A DNA stretch of 56,156 nt from Parachlorella kessleri (Eukaryota > Chlorophyta > Trebouxiophyceae > Chlorellales > Chlorellaceae). The stretch's first letter is position 1; every line of letters begins with the position of its first letter. The stretch is from the NCBI GenBank assembly GCA_001598975.1, contig BBXU01000124.1, forward strand, positions 1-56,156, read 5' to 3'. Position numbers and translations under genes: made by a program. The notes under the pieces are model-generated. The model saw only the letters and a program-made list of their open reading frames with translations, did not search any database and was not told where the DNA came from. Shown here in pieces: positions 36,264 to 47,600 of this stretch.

Positions 36264-38127
36264 TCAGGCATGGCCTGTCGCTGTAAGCTGGTGCGCCAGG
36301 ACCTCACAAAACCCTGCAGCTCCACACTCTGCATACATCGCAAGCAGGCTAGCTTTGCTGCCGCTGTCAAGCATCTTGGCAAGCTCCTCTGCCCACTCTG
36401 GCTCTAAGTGATCGAGCAGCGGTCCCAAGCTGGATGCAGCAGCTTCGTCTTCCGGGCTCAGCTCCTGCACAGCGCGGCAGGCACAGCGCAGCAGGGAGAC
36501 GCAGCTGTGGGCCCCGGCCTCGTCTCCCATATGCGCAATTGCCTGGCTAGTGCAGCCTCTCCTCATATCACCTTGGCAGTCAGAGGGCCCCTACATTTCA
36601 TGGCCAGGGAATACCAGTAGGGCAGCAGAGTACCCATGCTCATCGCCGCAATGCATGCCCCAAGTTGCAAGCCGCTGCCTGGCTGCTGCTCCAGCTAACT
36701 CAGGCTGCTGGCACTGTTTGAGAGCTATGTCTTTGGGGTTTGTGGGACGGCTGCTTACCTCAAAGAAGTGTGCCGGTGCCTGCAACAGCATGCTGGACCG
36801 GAGTGCCAGCCACCGTAGCTCTGGGGCTGGCAAGACGCCATCAATATCTCCTTCTTCCATGCGCGAGCCCCAGCGGTACCTGCTTCATTCCAGCCCACCG
36901 TGGTAACCATGATCGAGGATTTGGGTCCATATCCAGCTACATGCAAGTATGGAAAATGACCCAATATCTGTTCTTTCTTTGCATCTTTTCTTTTATCGAT
37001 TTTTTGCATTGCAGGGTGGCAGTAAGATCGTTTGGAGGGTGGGTGTCCCCTACACAAGCCAACGGACCTGGCAAGGGCCGCTAGCCCACTGGGGCTCCAG
37101 TCAGTCAGCCCGACTACCGGCAGCTCAGGAAAAGCGGCAGTCAGGGACTGGAGGAAGGCCCTGCACATAAGCACATACCCATCCAGCTCTCAAGTGCAGC
37201 ACGATTGCTTGCCTCCCTGTCATGGCGAAAGTCTGGAGAAACCTTGAAAGCTTCCTGTGCATGTGGCACAGGCACTAGACAACTTTTTTTGTTTGCTTTG
37301 CCTGTGGCCACCACAAATTGACAGGCCGCCCTGTAAGAGAGGGAAAGACTCACAAAATGCCTTCGTCTGGGAGGCCCCTGCTTGCGCTGATGAGAATGGA
37401 TGGCAGCTCTTCCCAGATACTGTCAGCCACCAGCCTCTGTGCCCCAGCAATGCAAACGACGTTAGGCAAGGGACGCCTGCACACCAGCTCGCTATCCGGC
37501 AGCCTGGCAGGCAGGGATAGGGGCCCACGAGCAGCCACTATCGGCAAGACGAAGTTCGCTCGCATGGTGCTTGACTTTTGCGTGACGTGTGGCGCATAAT
37601 AGATCCCCATTCCAAACTGGCAGCATTGTTGGCAGCTGGCGGCAGCTGACGGGAGCATGGTCATGAGGCGCTGCAATGTCGGCTGAACTTAACATGGTTA
37701 AACTAATGGCCTACCTGGAATATTGCCCCGTCTTGAACTACCAAGATCACCACAGCTCCAGCATTTTCATACACCTGTTCACTGAGGCTGTCAGGGTCTC
37801 CACGAATCTGATGGCCGCCGATGCGGGGCCAGCCACTGCCAGGCTGTGTGCAGTCTACCTCGTCACCTGCACGCGATCATAGCACATTAATCAGGTCTGG
37901 GCTAGCACCCACCCTGGACAGACTACACGGTGGCCAAGGCTTGCCCTTCCAGACAGACTCTGCAGTGCTGCAAGACCAGCCAGGGTACCTGCTGCCAAGC
38001 AGTTCTTGGTGCTGCCACATACAGCCAGGCAGTCCACCTCTCCAACCAATCTCACCCGTCCTGCGATTGTGGATGGCCAGCCGGCCAGCCACCAGCCCCT
38101 TGCAGCAGGCCACGCCACCCAGCAACC
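36264..38127 (-). other. SPO11 module B (TOPRIM only, degenerate)
   Basis: About 240 residues homologous to module A from exon 4 to the end. Five of its six introns sit at the same positions and phases as in A. The intron that separates exons 5 and 6 in A is absent here (single exon 37715-37866). There is no counterpart of A exons 1-3, so no catalytic Tyr. TOPRIM Glu is replaced by Gln (VVQDG) and D-x-D by D-W-S. Confidence 0.8.
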
Positions 38128-40913
38128 CCCTGCCAGCCTCTCCTGTCAGGCGGTCGGCCAGCAGATCCACAAAGCCCCCAGCGCCACAAACGCTGTAGAC
38201 CGCCTCGATCTCAGCCTTGCGCTGGCCCTCCACCATCCTCTCCAGCTCGGCGGCCCAGTCCGCGTCCACCTGGCGCAGCGTGCGCAGCATGTTGTTGGCC
38301 ATGGCTACACCGCGCGGCCCCAGCTCCTGCACATGGCAGCAAACAGGCGGCTCATCATGAAGCCCTGCATAGGGTAGAGGGCGCATCAAACGCAGGTTCA
38401 TTATATAGTGCACTGGCGGCTGGGGGTGCAACGACAGCTACAGCCGCAGTGATGGGAGCATTGCTCTACTTGGTGACAAGGTTTTACCTGGAAGACATCC
38501 CCTGGTGCTTCCAGCAGCATGTCTGACCTCATGCCCAGCCATCGCAGCGTGGGCACCGCAAAGCGCATCGACTCCTCCATGCGGTGGGAGCCCCAGCGGT
38601 ACCTGGAAAAGCGACTCAGACCAGCAACTCAGTTCCATTGGCAGCGGCCGCATGTGGCTTGTACTAGCACTAGCACTTGCACTGCCTGGCTGTGGAGCTG
38701 GGTGCAGCCGCCAACCCCAATTCACTGCGCACGATAAGGGAGGCTTGCAATGCTGATCTCACACGCTGAGTATGGCCACAGCGCTGGGGTTCCAATCCAC
38801 CAGCGCCACAACCGGCAGGGAGGGAAATGCCGTTGTCAGGGTTTGCAGGAAAGCCCTGCAAAGAAGCACCGCCATGGCATGGCTTGCAAAGCGGCACAGG
38901 TAAGTTGTGATTGCTAGCATGGTGCTGGGATTCTCGGTTAGGTTTGCGTCGGAGTACAACAAGTTTGAGAAAATGGTGGGGTGCTGCTGGGCTTGCCTGC
39001 TAGCCATGTCGGGCATACCCTTGCCGGTAATCAGTATGGACGGTACAATATCAAAGAACTTGTTCTCCGCAAGATTCTGCAGCAGCAGCGGTTGCGGGTG
39101 GGATTGTGTTGGCTTCCTCTTGGTTACGCATTTCACAAATCAATCGAAGGGCAAGGGCTTGCAAGGGCACCCGGGTCAACAGCATTACTGCGACTCACCT
39201 GGAATATGGCGTCCTTCTCAATCACGACAATGACTTGTGCATCACTTTGGAAGGCAAAGGTACCGATAGTTTGGATGTTGCCTGAAGCCCCAGGAAACCA
39301 GTGTGCTTGCTAAGTAAGCTGCGCTACGCCTGCAGCTCCAACGGTGTTGGAACCGTTGCCGCCGGTGGTCAATCATTCGCATGTGCTGGGTACTGTCATG
39401 CACAAGGGCGCCGCCTCGCTGAGTATCTGGAGGTGTGCCTAGTCCCAAGGCATGAAGCCTTACCTGTTATCTGCCGTGCATTTGATGCACAGTCAATAAT
39501 CTCCTCAGCGGCCCCAAGGCCATCATCTGCGGGGGCAACTGAAGGCTGGCTGTGACACAGCAACCACCTGACTGTGTGCAGCCCTAAACTCCCCACACCG
39601 ACGCATGCTTGCAAATGCACGGTGTTTCGCCGCATCCCAAGAGCTCTGCTGGATCCCTGGCTTTTGTTCTGGACATGTTTCATGAGTAATGAACTACGGC
39701 ACCTGGCTGTCTCGCCCGTATGAGCAGCCGCCCGGCCACCAGGCCCTTGCTGCTGCAGGAGATGCCCAGCGACGAGCGAGGCAGCCGTGTGAGGGACACC
39801 ACGTCCTGCAGCAGACCTTGCACACCCAGCCAGCCTTTCTCTGAACAGGCCGATTACTATGGCTATAAGATCCACAAGCCGGGACCTGGCTAGTGCCAGG
39901 GAGGCTTTTGCACTGTCCGGCTGCACTGTTGGCTGCCGAATTTCCTCCTAGCCATTACCTCCTAGCAATTCAGACAGCGCCACCTTCCTGACCGCCAGTC
40001 AGGACCAGCAGACCTGCACAGCCTCGTTGACGTGTCGCACCGTCCAGGTGGGCCCCACATCGTCCAAGCCCTTGAGCCTGTAATACAGCTCCCGCTGCGT
40101 CATTTGCGTGCCTGCAGCCAGTAAGCAGAAGCGAGTCCTCAAGAGGCACGCCGTGGCCTTCCCGGCACTACAGGTTGAGCGCTCTGCCTGGTGTGCAGTG
40201 GACTGCGATACTGGCATCATCGACTGCCTCTGCAGTTGTTTCTGACACATACTGGCAACTTAAATGGCGAGGGTACCCGGTGCGCCCACTTACCATTCAA
40301 CAGCTGCTCATGGCAGACGTCTAGCACCTTGAAGATGCGGGTGTACTGGTCCATGCTCTCAGGCCTGCCGCTGGCTACAAGGGAGCGCAAGGACTGACGC
40401 TGCTGCATGCGAAGACTGAATGTCCCATCGTCTTCAGCCCCGGCCTCCAGTGCCTTATTGCTGGAGTCCCTGCTAACCTGCACGGCCCATCCTGGGCAGC
40501 ACCATATGCACTGCTACCTTCTCAAGGGTTCTGAGTGGCCGGGACGCATGGAAGCCAACTGCATGCATGGACTGTACAGCCAAACTTGCATGGCGCGCCC
40601 TGTCACTGAAGGCTGCGGCTTTGGCGCCCCCTGTGGTGGCTCCTGATTCAGCAACGCTCACCACAAAGAAATCTGGCTGCACGCCAGTTGTCAAGCAGGA
40701 GAGGAATAGTGTAACCTGTTCCTCAATCCTGCGAATGGCCTCTTCTGCTGGCACATCCACGACTTCCTCCTGCTGCATGCAGTCTCCATAGTCGTCCTGC
40801 AGCTGCCCCAGTTCCTCATTCCCATCATGCCCTTGCTGAGACTCGTTGCTGCCTCCCTGGGCTTCCCAGCCGTATAGGCCAGCAAGCAAAGCGTCAGGGT
40901 CGTGCCTGCTCAT
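36264..40913 (-). CDS. SPO11: SPO11 tandem fusion: complete SPO11 joined to a second, truncated SPO11 module
   Basis: SPO11 (Topo VI A family) makes meiotic double-strand breaks. Fifteen exons: 40662-40913, 40294-40477, 40014-40111, 39703-39805, 39464-39526, 39199-39281, 38997-39076, 38763-38855, 38488-38602, 38056-38326, 37715-37866, 37354-37436, 37068-37160, 36759-36879 and 36264-36464; 663 codons, no internal stop, all phases consistent. Module A (1 to about 419): helix AIRRIEEQVTLFL, KVLDVCHEQLLNG, catalytic Tyr in TQRELYYRL (155/156), RLPRSSLGISCSSKGLVAG, TOPRIM VIVVIEKDAIFQ (Glu255), ILITGKGMPDMASR, ALVDWNPSA (Asp308), YRWGS, LRWLGMRSD. Module B (about 424-663) restarts at CCKGLVAGRL, then VILVVQDGAIFQ, ILISASRGLPDEG, GLTDWSPSG, YRWGS, LRWLALRS. 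Exon 38056-38326 encodes both the end of A and the beginning of B, so the fusion does not rest on a predicted splice. The intron after exon 7 is GC-AG. Confidence 0.85.
38128..40913 (-). other. SPO11 module A (catalytic Tyr plus TOPRIM)
   Basis: Part of the fusion gene coding for a full-length SPO11-like protein of about 419 residues, the family's usual 350-400. It keeps the catalytic tyrosine and the TOPRIM Glu. Its TOPRIM D-x-D has become D-W-N, where the family normally has D-x-D (family knowledge). Confidence 0.8.
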
Positions 40914-41094
40914 GGCGTTTGATTGGGTCCTGCCTTGCTCACCACAATGGACTTCAAGTGGACTTCCTCTTCACAGCAGAGCCAGCTGGACGGAAAGGGC
41001 GGGAAGGAAATCTCCTGCAACTTTGCAACGCCAGGCACAGCCATGCAACAATTGCAATTGCCCAACTTCCCTGCCATAGCCCTGCTATAGAAAC
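40914..41094. promoter_or_regulatory. Short divergent promoter, SPO11 fusion / G-patch gene
   Basis: 181 bp between opposite start codons (40913 minus, 41095 plus). Any meiosis-specific or constitutive elements of both genes must fit here. No TATA box was identified. Confidence 0.5.
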
Positions 41095-41983
41095 ATGACA
41101 AAGTTCAGGCCACCAACCAGAATAGCAGCACCTATCCCGCTGGCCAGCTCTCCAGCAACAGTTTCAGCAGCAGCAGCAGTGTTTGACTGCTTGTACTGGA
41201 GAGGCAAGAAGGCAGCCAAGGACGGCACGCTAGTGCTGCAGGGCAGGTCCATTAGCTTGTTTGATCTCACCCTCGTCCAGGTGCAAACGGACAGTCTGGA
41301 TAGCGACACAGCCCAGCAGCTCCAACGGGCCCACCAAGCAGCTGTCAGCCAACCAGGGGCTGCGTTATGGGATGAGCCGCCCAGCATTAGAGTCGGGCAG
41401 CTGAGCGTGGAGGTTGAAAATCAGACAACGGCGGCTTTGTCTGCAGAGGAGTGGACGCTGCGGCAGCAGGTTCAGCAGCAAGTTAAACTACACCAGGTGG
41501 CTTCACCATTTGCAAAATGTAGCCCTGTGGCATGTATGATCCTGCCATCAGCTTGCAATGCAACCTGGGAGGCTGATGCCATATTCAATGTAGGCCAAGA
41601 AGAGGAAGGCATATGAACTGCAAGCTCCACCGATTGCTGGTGACAACATAGGCAAGTGGTTTCTGCGCTGTGTGCATAACCCCAACTTTGCTCAACAAGG
41701 GAGGTCAGTTCTCACTTCAACGGTGGCAGGCAGTGCGATCTGAGGAGAGGTTGGGATAAATTGGACTGGCGGCGCTAATATCATTACCGCAGGAGCCAGG
41801 CTGCTGTCCAAGATGGGGTGGATACCTGGGCAAGGCCTGGGCAAGGAGAATGATGGACTCTTGGTGCCCATCAAGCAGATGGTAGGCTCCGGCACACATG
41901 GCCTGGGCGCCAGCCAGGGCGTGCAGGTGTTTGGAGAGAGGAAGACCCGATTTAAGCGAGCCACACAGGGCAGCGAGCAGTGA
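41095..41983 (+). CDS. G-patch domain protein
   Basis: Three exons: 41095-41496, 41594-41651 and 41793-41983; 216 codons. The C-terminal third is a G-patch, the glycine-rich module that binds RNA or activates DEAH helicases: ARLLSKMGWIPGQGLGKENDGLLVPI, then GSGTHGLG at the end. The N-terminal 130 residues have a WRGKK motif and a predicted strand-rich part (LVLQGRSISLFDLTLVQVQ), then Gln-rich helices. The middle exon is basic (AKKRKAYELQAPPIAG). The second intron has a GC donor (ATAG then gcaagt), and frame is only kept if it is used. A splicing or ribosome-assembly role is family-level inference. TGTAA at 42086-42090 lies about 100 bp after the stop. Confidence 0.82.
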
Positions 41984-42062
41984 TGGGCAGAGGTAGCAGT
42001 CATAGCACAGTGGGAGCAGAACTTGGGGCCGGCTAATGCATGGCTTAAATTCGAATCCAGCA

Positions 42063-42067
42063 TTACA
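42063..42067 (-). terminator. TGTAA poly(A) signal of the coiled-coil gene
   Basis: Minus-strand TGTAA about 142 bp after the stop codon at 42209. Confidence 0.4.
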
Positions 42068-42085
42068 TGCTTGTTATCCTTGTGT

Positions 42086-42090
42086 TGTAA
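42086..42090 (+). terminator. TGTAA poly(A) signal of the G-patch gene
   Basis: About 103 bp after the stop codon. It lies only about 20 bp from a minus-strand TGTAA (42063-42067) for the convergent coiled-coil gene, so the two 3' ends probably overlap. Confidence 0.45.
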
Positions 42091-42208
42091 GTAGTAGGTG
42101 CTGTGCAGTACTGCATGTGCCCCAGTAGAGCTAACCACGTGGGGTGCCTAGTAGGCTACCACTACCCCCAGAAAGCAGTGTACACATTGATACAGAAACC
42201 TACGGGTG

Positions 42209-44332
42209 CTACATCACAGGGATCCCTTCGGCTATACTGGGCACGCCGGGTGCGCTGGGGTCATCCTGAACTTCATGGGCTTCCTGCCGTCCCTTCCGCC
42301 CCAGCGATGCAACTGCCTCCTGCGCCAGCCGCAACCTAAAGCTGTCTAGCTCCGCAGCCTTCTGCCCACGGGCCGCCTCCGCACTTGCGTGCCGCTGCTC
42401 GGCTGCTGTCAGGGTGCTAACAACCCAGGAATGGCAGTCCTTCACCTAAACAAGCACCATGTGCCATAGGCAAGGAACATGTCTTAGTGTTGGGCGGGCG
42501 GATGTGCACTGGATAGCCTAGATTTGTGCGTCTGCAACCAATTCCAGAGAACTACATCACAACAACAGCATCTCGACCAGGAGCTCATCCAGTGTATCCA
42601 GCATAGGACTGTACCAAACATCTCGGGATTCCAGCATGATGCTCAAGCCGGCCTTGGGACAGGACCTACTGTGCACCTGCAACAGCATCTTGCTGGTCTG
42701 GTGTGTTGCCTCCTGCGCCTCCCCCAGCACCAGCCGACGCTCGTAGAAGTCGCTAACCATGAAGGGGCCCCCCAGGCACCGGTTAGGGTCTATACATGCC
42801 ACTTGGATCTCGGGCATGCTGGACATGTGCTTGCGTGCCTGCAGAACTTTGAGGGCAGCATTCAGTTGGGGGCGGCCTGGGCCCCAAAATTGATATATGT
42901 CAGGTCTGTATCCACACTTGTTTCCCGGACACTATGAGTGCTGCTCTGTGGGAGCTCGGCAGACCTCATATTCATGAAAGCGGGCACTCAAGCACAGCAG
43001 GAGTCATGGCGAGCACGTGACCATACCTCCCTCTAACACTGGTGATTTGCAGTCGCACAGCGCCGTATGCATGACCTGCCACCACCCCATGCATCCAATG
43101 GCTGGGTGTACAGCCTCTCCAATCCAATGGCTGCACCACTGTGGGTCGATCATAACACTTGCCTCCATGATGGCTTCTGCTGCCTTTCTGACACGACGGT
43201 GAGCAACGCCCATCAGCTGGTATGCCTTGCCTCTGCTGCAGTCGCCGAGCCTCCCATGCATGTTAACCTGGTTCACACCAGGCGTGGGCCTGTGCCAGCG
43301 ATTGGCCAGCGTAACCATCCAGTCTAAAGCATCCAAGGCAGAGAGTAGCTTGTCCGATGCCCGTTCCATTAAGGGCTTTGCCTGGCGGCAGGCTGAGACC
43401 ATTGCGCCAGCTGCAGCAGCCTCTGCGTCCAACTGCTTAAAGAACTGCTGTAGGCCCAGGTACCCAGCGTCGCGCTGCCAGCCAGGGGAGCTGAAGAGCT
43501 GCAGCAGCTGGGCCGATGCCCGCTGCTGAAGTAACTGCAGCTCAGCTACTTGGCCGCCAAGCGAAGCAACCTGCGCCTCACACTGCTGAAGCTGTGTAGT
43601 GAGTGCGGCTATGCACTTGTCGCAGGCTGCCAGGTCCTGCTGCTCCTGCTCCAGCAGCTTGCTGTGCTTCTCCAGCTTCCTGCAGCAGCACGCATGGTGA
43701 TGGGGGCAGGTCAAAAGATGCAACAGGAGCAGCACCAAGGGCCACCAGAGCTACTGTTAGGAAAGCACTTCCATGGTTCTGACCCTAGGCTTTGCCCTGC
43801 TGACAGGGACACATCGAGGTAATGACAAGGCCATCTCCCCTGCTCCCTCAGTTGAATCCTCCCTACTGCGAGGAGGCAAGCATACCTGGACTTCTCTTTG
43901 TCATTCATGATGAGGTTGGTGAAGAATCCTTCCTGGTAGTCAGTCAGCTTTTCCTGCGTGACTTTGAGGGCACCACATAACTTCTGCCGGCAACCTTGCT
44001 TGTGCTCCAGTTCTGTTAGTAGGGAGGTCTGCAGCTGCTTTGCTTCTGCAAGGCGCTCTGTGACCTGCATGCATGAAGCAGCTTGGCCTGATGGCCCTTT
44101 CCTGGACCTGTATGTGCTACCTAACACAGCGGTATGGGACATGCCTCTGGACCACTTACCGCATTGCTCAGCCGCATGGGCGTACCTTCGCTTTCTCCAA
44201 GGCTCTGATGGTGTGCAGTAGGCCGGCATACGCCTCCACGTCATCTGGCATGAAGTTCTGCGTGCTTCTTAGTGTCTCGATACCATGAGGGGTGCCAACG
44301 ACGACACATGTGGCAGTCAAGCATGCGGCCAT
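42209..44332 (-). CDS. Coiled-coil protein, function unknown
   Basis: Five exons: 44186-44332, 43886-44064, 43027-43679, 42677-42876 and 42209-42445; 471 codons. The acceptor at 42876 is the least certain. Residues 30-210 are mostly heptad-like helix (VTERLAEAKQLQTSLLTEL, then KLEKHSKLLEQEQQDL, and QCEAQVASLGGQVAELQLL). A Cys/Trp/His-containing middle follows (MIDPQWCSHWIG, GCMGWWQVMHTALCDC), then QVACIDPNRCLGGPFMVSDFYERRLVL, then a charged C-terminal helix rich in Ala/Glu/Arg. No catalytic motif, signal peptide or membrane segment is seen. I do not recognise the family. Long coiled coils suggest a cytoskeletal or scaffold role, which is inference only. Its start faces the phosphatase gene. 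Confidence 0.65.
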
Positions 44333-44617
44333 GGCCTCAAGCGGTAGTGATCAATGGTTTTTCCAGTGGCTATCGAGGTGCGGTCTTGAATGATGGGCAA
44401 TAGAAAAGGCCGCGGGGCAGCGTTGGCCCGCGCGCGGAGACCCCCGGAATAGCCTAGAATATTTGCAGAGGTCCAAATAATTGATCGAGCCCCTGCGCTC
44501 AATCACCCTAGAGGACCCCAAACCTAACCCAGCAAGAGGTGCGCGATCATCATTGGCATCTTAGCTCTTATCTCAGCTCCCTCTACTTGACAGCTCAGTA
44601 CTGTCGTTGCTGGTGGC
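44333..44617. promoter_or_regulatory. Divergent promoter, coiled-coil / acid phosphatase genes
   Basis: 285 bp between opposite start codons. No specific element can be supported. Confidence 0.4.
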
Positions 44618-47600
44618 ATGTTGTCAGCCATGTCACCATCTGTAGTGATATTAGGGTTTCTTCTTACACTCATGGCACCGGGCCTACATGGGAAGGTGGT
44701 GATGGTGTATTCGGTCACACGTCACGGTGCAAGAAATGTGCTGCCCAAGACCGCCCTCTTACAGTGAGCACTACAGCACGACTCACCCCCAAACAGGGTT
44801 CTGGGGTACACAACCCTACATAAGTGATATTTGAAGTGAACTCTGGTAGGTAGGGTAAACTTGCCTCCGCCTGCTCAAAAGCGGTCAGGCACATGTCACT
44901 CCTGCAGGGAAAGCGACTCAATGGGTGGCCCAACTCTTCTGCCTGAAGGCCAGAGCCAAGCGTACCGTGCAGGTATGACACCATAGATGTATGTCAATTG
45001 CCGTAAGGCATTGTGTGCTTCCTTGAAGGTATTGTAAGGGGTGGCAGGTACTGCGAAGAGAGAGGAGGCAGGTATTGTGACATTCTGCGCGGGGGTGAGG
45101 CATAGCTGGCTGTAGGTCGTAGGCTGGCTACCTACCGCATCCCCTGATATACCCAAAGCAGCTATACCTACTAGACAGAATCAAAACAACCCATTGCATT
45201 TGCTGGGCTGCGCAGGTGCCGCTTACCGGGCTCGATACATTGACCCTGCCAGCTGCTCAGCCAACAACACCTGCCTGGCTGGCGTGAGCGCCAACAACAG
45301 CCTGTATGGTGTTGTGAACACCAACGGTGTGGGCTTCAGCAACTACAACCTCAACGTCCGGAGCTCCGCCCTGGACCGCACCATCATGACTGCGCTGTCC
45401 TTCTTCAACGGGGTGCTGCCGCCCGTGAACAACGCCACTGCGACCCGCTTCCTGCCTGACGGCCAGCAGGTGAGGCCCGCCATGCATTCAGCAGTACGCG
45501 GCCGTGTATTTTACATGTGTCTGAGCTCGATCCAATGGGGGCCTGCTAGGTCCTTTTAGGCTTTTGCTTAAAGTTGGGCTGACCACTGGCCCTGGTGCTG
45601 CTTCTCCCGCCTCCTCCCTTTGGTGTAAGGCCTCACACCTCCCAGTGCTAACCAGGGAGCTTTCTATGGAAACTAACTGGCCACAAGCAGTCGCCCTCGC
45701 TGTGCATGCTTTGCGTGATTGCCACCGTGCCGTGGGTGCTTGCAGGTGATCCCAGTCTACAGCCAGGCCGACTCTGAGGACATCCTCATCAGGGCTTACA
45801 GCAAGTGCCAAGCCTACCAGGACCGCCTGACCGAGTGGTTTGGCACCGAGGAGTTCCAGACCAAGAGCCAGGAGTCTCAGGCACTGCGCAACTCCATCTC
45901 TGCGCTGGTGCCAAACATGAACACCTCTTTGGCCAACTGGTGGAACGTGTGAGTATCGGGCTTTGCTACTGGCTTTCTGACTTGCTCCTCTGGGATGTGG
46001 CCAGCCTGGTGCCAGATCTGTTCATTGAAGAATCTCACATCACTTACATCGCTGCGTGGCGCTTGAGCCTGACACTGCGTACGAGCCATCCGTCCGCCCG
46101 CGCAAGGGATGTGTTCCAGTTGAGGTTCGTCTGGCTTGCAGCCTTCCCGACTAGCTACGGAGCCTAGTCTGCCTGCACCCACCAGATGCGTGTTTCAAAG
46201 TATTGCATGTGGATGCAGATATGATGCTTTCAATGTCTGGCGCACGTACAGCGTGGGCAACCCCACCCCTGATGTCGACAATGCCACTTTCGCGGAGATG
46301 CAGGTTGGTTGGCTGCATGTCGCGCCTTGCTTGAGCGGCAGTGTAAAGCAGGTACTAGCCGGTGGCTTAGCAACCACCACCTCTAACATTTTAGCCGGCC
46401 GGCTGGTTGGCCAACAAGTTAGCCCGGGGCCGTCCATCCCGGCTCTGACCTCTCCATGTGATTTGCGCCTGCAGTCCTTGGGGTACTGGCTAGAGACCGC
46501 CAAGATGCAAAGCAACTTGACGGTGAACCTGCTGGGGGGGACCATCCTGGCGGACATGCTGCAGCATGTGGAGGATGCTGTGGACGCTGTGAGCGCCAAC
46601 GTCCAGGTATGTCCCACCTACTGATTGCTAGCTTGACCGGTGGGTGAAGGACATCTAAAAGACAAGAGGACCGGGGCCATATGTCAGTCCCTTGAACATG
46701 TTGTGTGCTTGACAGGGGCACCTGGTCCTGTCTACACCCTGCAACAGGTCCGACAAGCTCAAATGCAAAAATTTTTGAGCAACCTGGAGGGCCCAGCAAG
46801 CCCGACTTGCATGCTGCTGCTGCTGCTGCAGATATATTACAAGGTCGTGCACCTTTCGGGCCACTACAACACCCAGCTGGGGACCCTGGCGGCCCTGGAG
46901 CTGGACACATATCCCGGGGCCAGCTCGCTCGTGTGGCTCAAGTGAGAGATGGGGTGGGATGGGGTGGGGGTGCAGACAGGCAGCAGTACGAGAGGAAGGC
47001 TTGGGTGGGGGTGGGGGTGGTGGAGCAGCCAGTCAGGGTACACAAGCCAAAGGTCGCGCATAGTCAAAAATGTGTTATCTTGACCTCCTTGCTGGTCAGC
47101 GGTGCTTGTCTTCCTGTGTGGCAAGCGCCAGCGGCCAGTTGCTCGTGCATGTGAATGATCCCGCATCGTAGTTGCTGGCTCGCACTGGACCTGCACCAGC
47201 CCAGTACAGCAAGTGCTTATCCCTGTGTTGCCTGCACTCCGCAGGAAGATCCCCTCCCTGGCGGCCCTCATGGCATTTGAGGTCCTTGCCAGCGATGAGC
47301 AGCCCGGGCAGTATGCAGTGAGGCTGGTCATCCAGGACGGCCCTGCAGCCAACTACACTGCCGTCGCACTACCCTGCTCCCAGGAGGGGGATGCAGCAGA
47401 GGCCATTGCTGGACCAGGTAGGGAGGGCTGCCGACTGCCCCGAGCTGCTCATGTGCAGTGCCAGCAGCCCCCCCTTGGTAGTTGTCCATGCCTGCGCCTG
47501 GGTCGCTTGGGTTTGTAGAGCAACGGGGCATACTCAACATGGCTCATGAACTGCATGCCACCGTATGCCCCATGTTGAGACCCTACCCAGTAGCCCCTCG

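Noticed and set aside
36264..38127. Module B as an independent SPO11 pseudogene
   Set aside because: It begins in the same uninterrupted reading frame and exon as the end of module A, has no own start codon in a sensible place, and has no stop or frameshift. A fused gene is the simpler reading.
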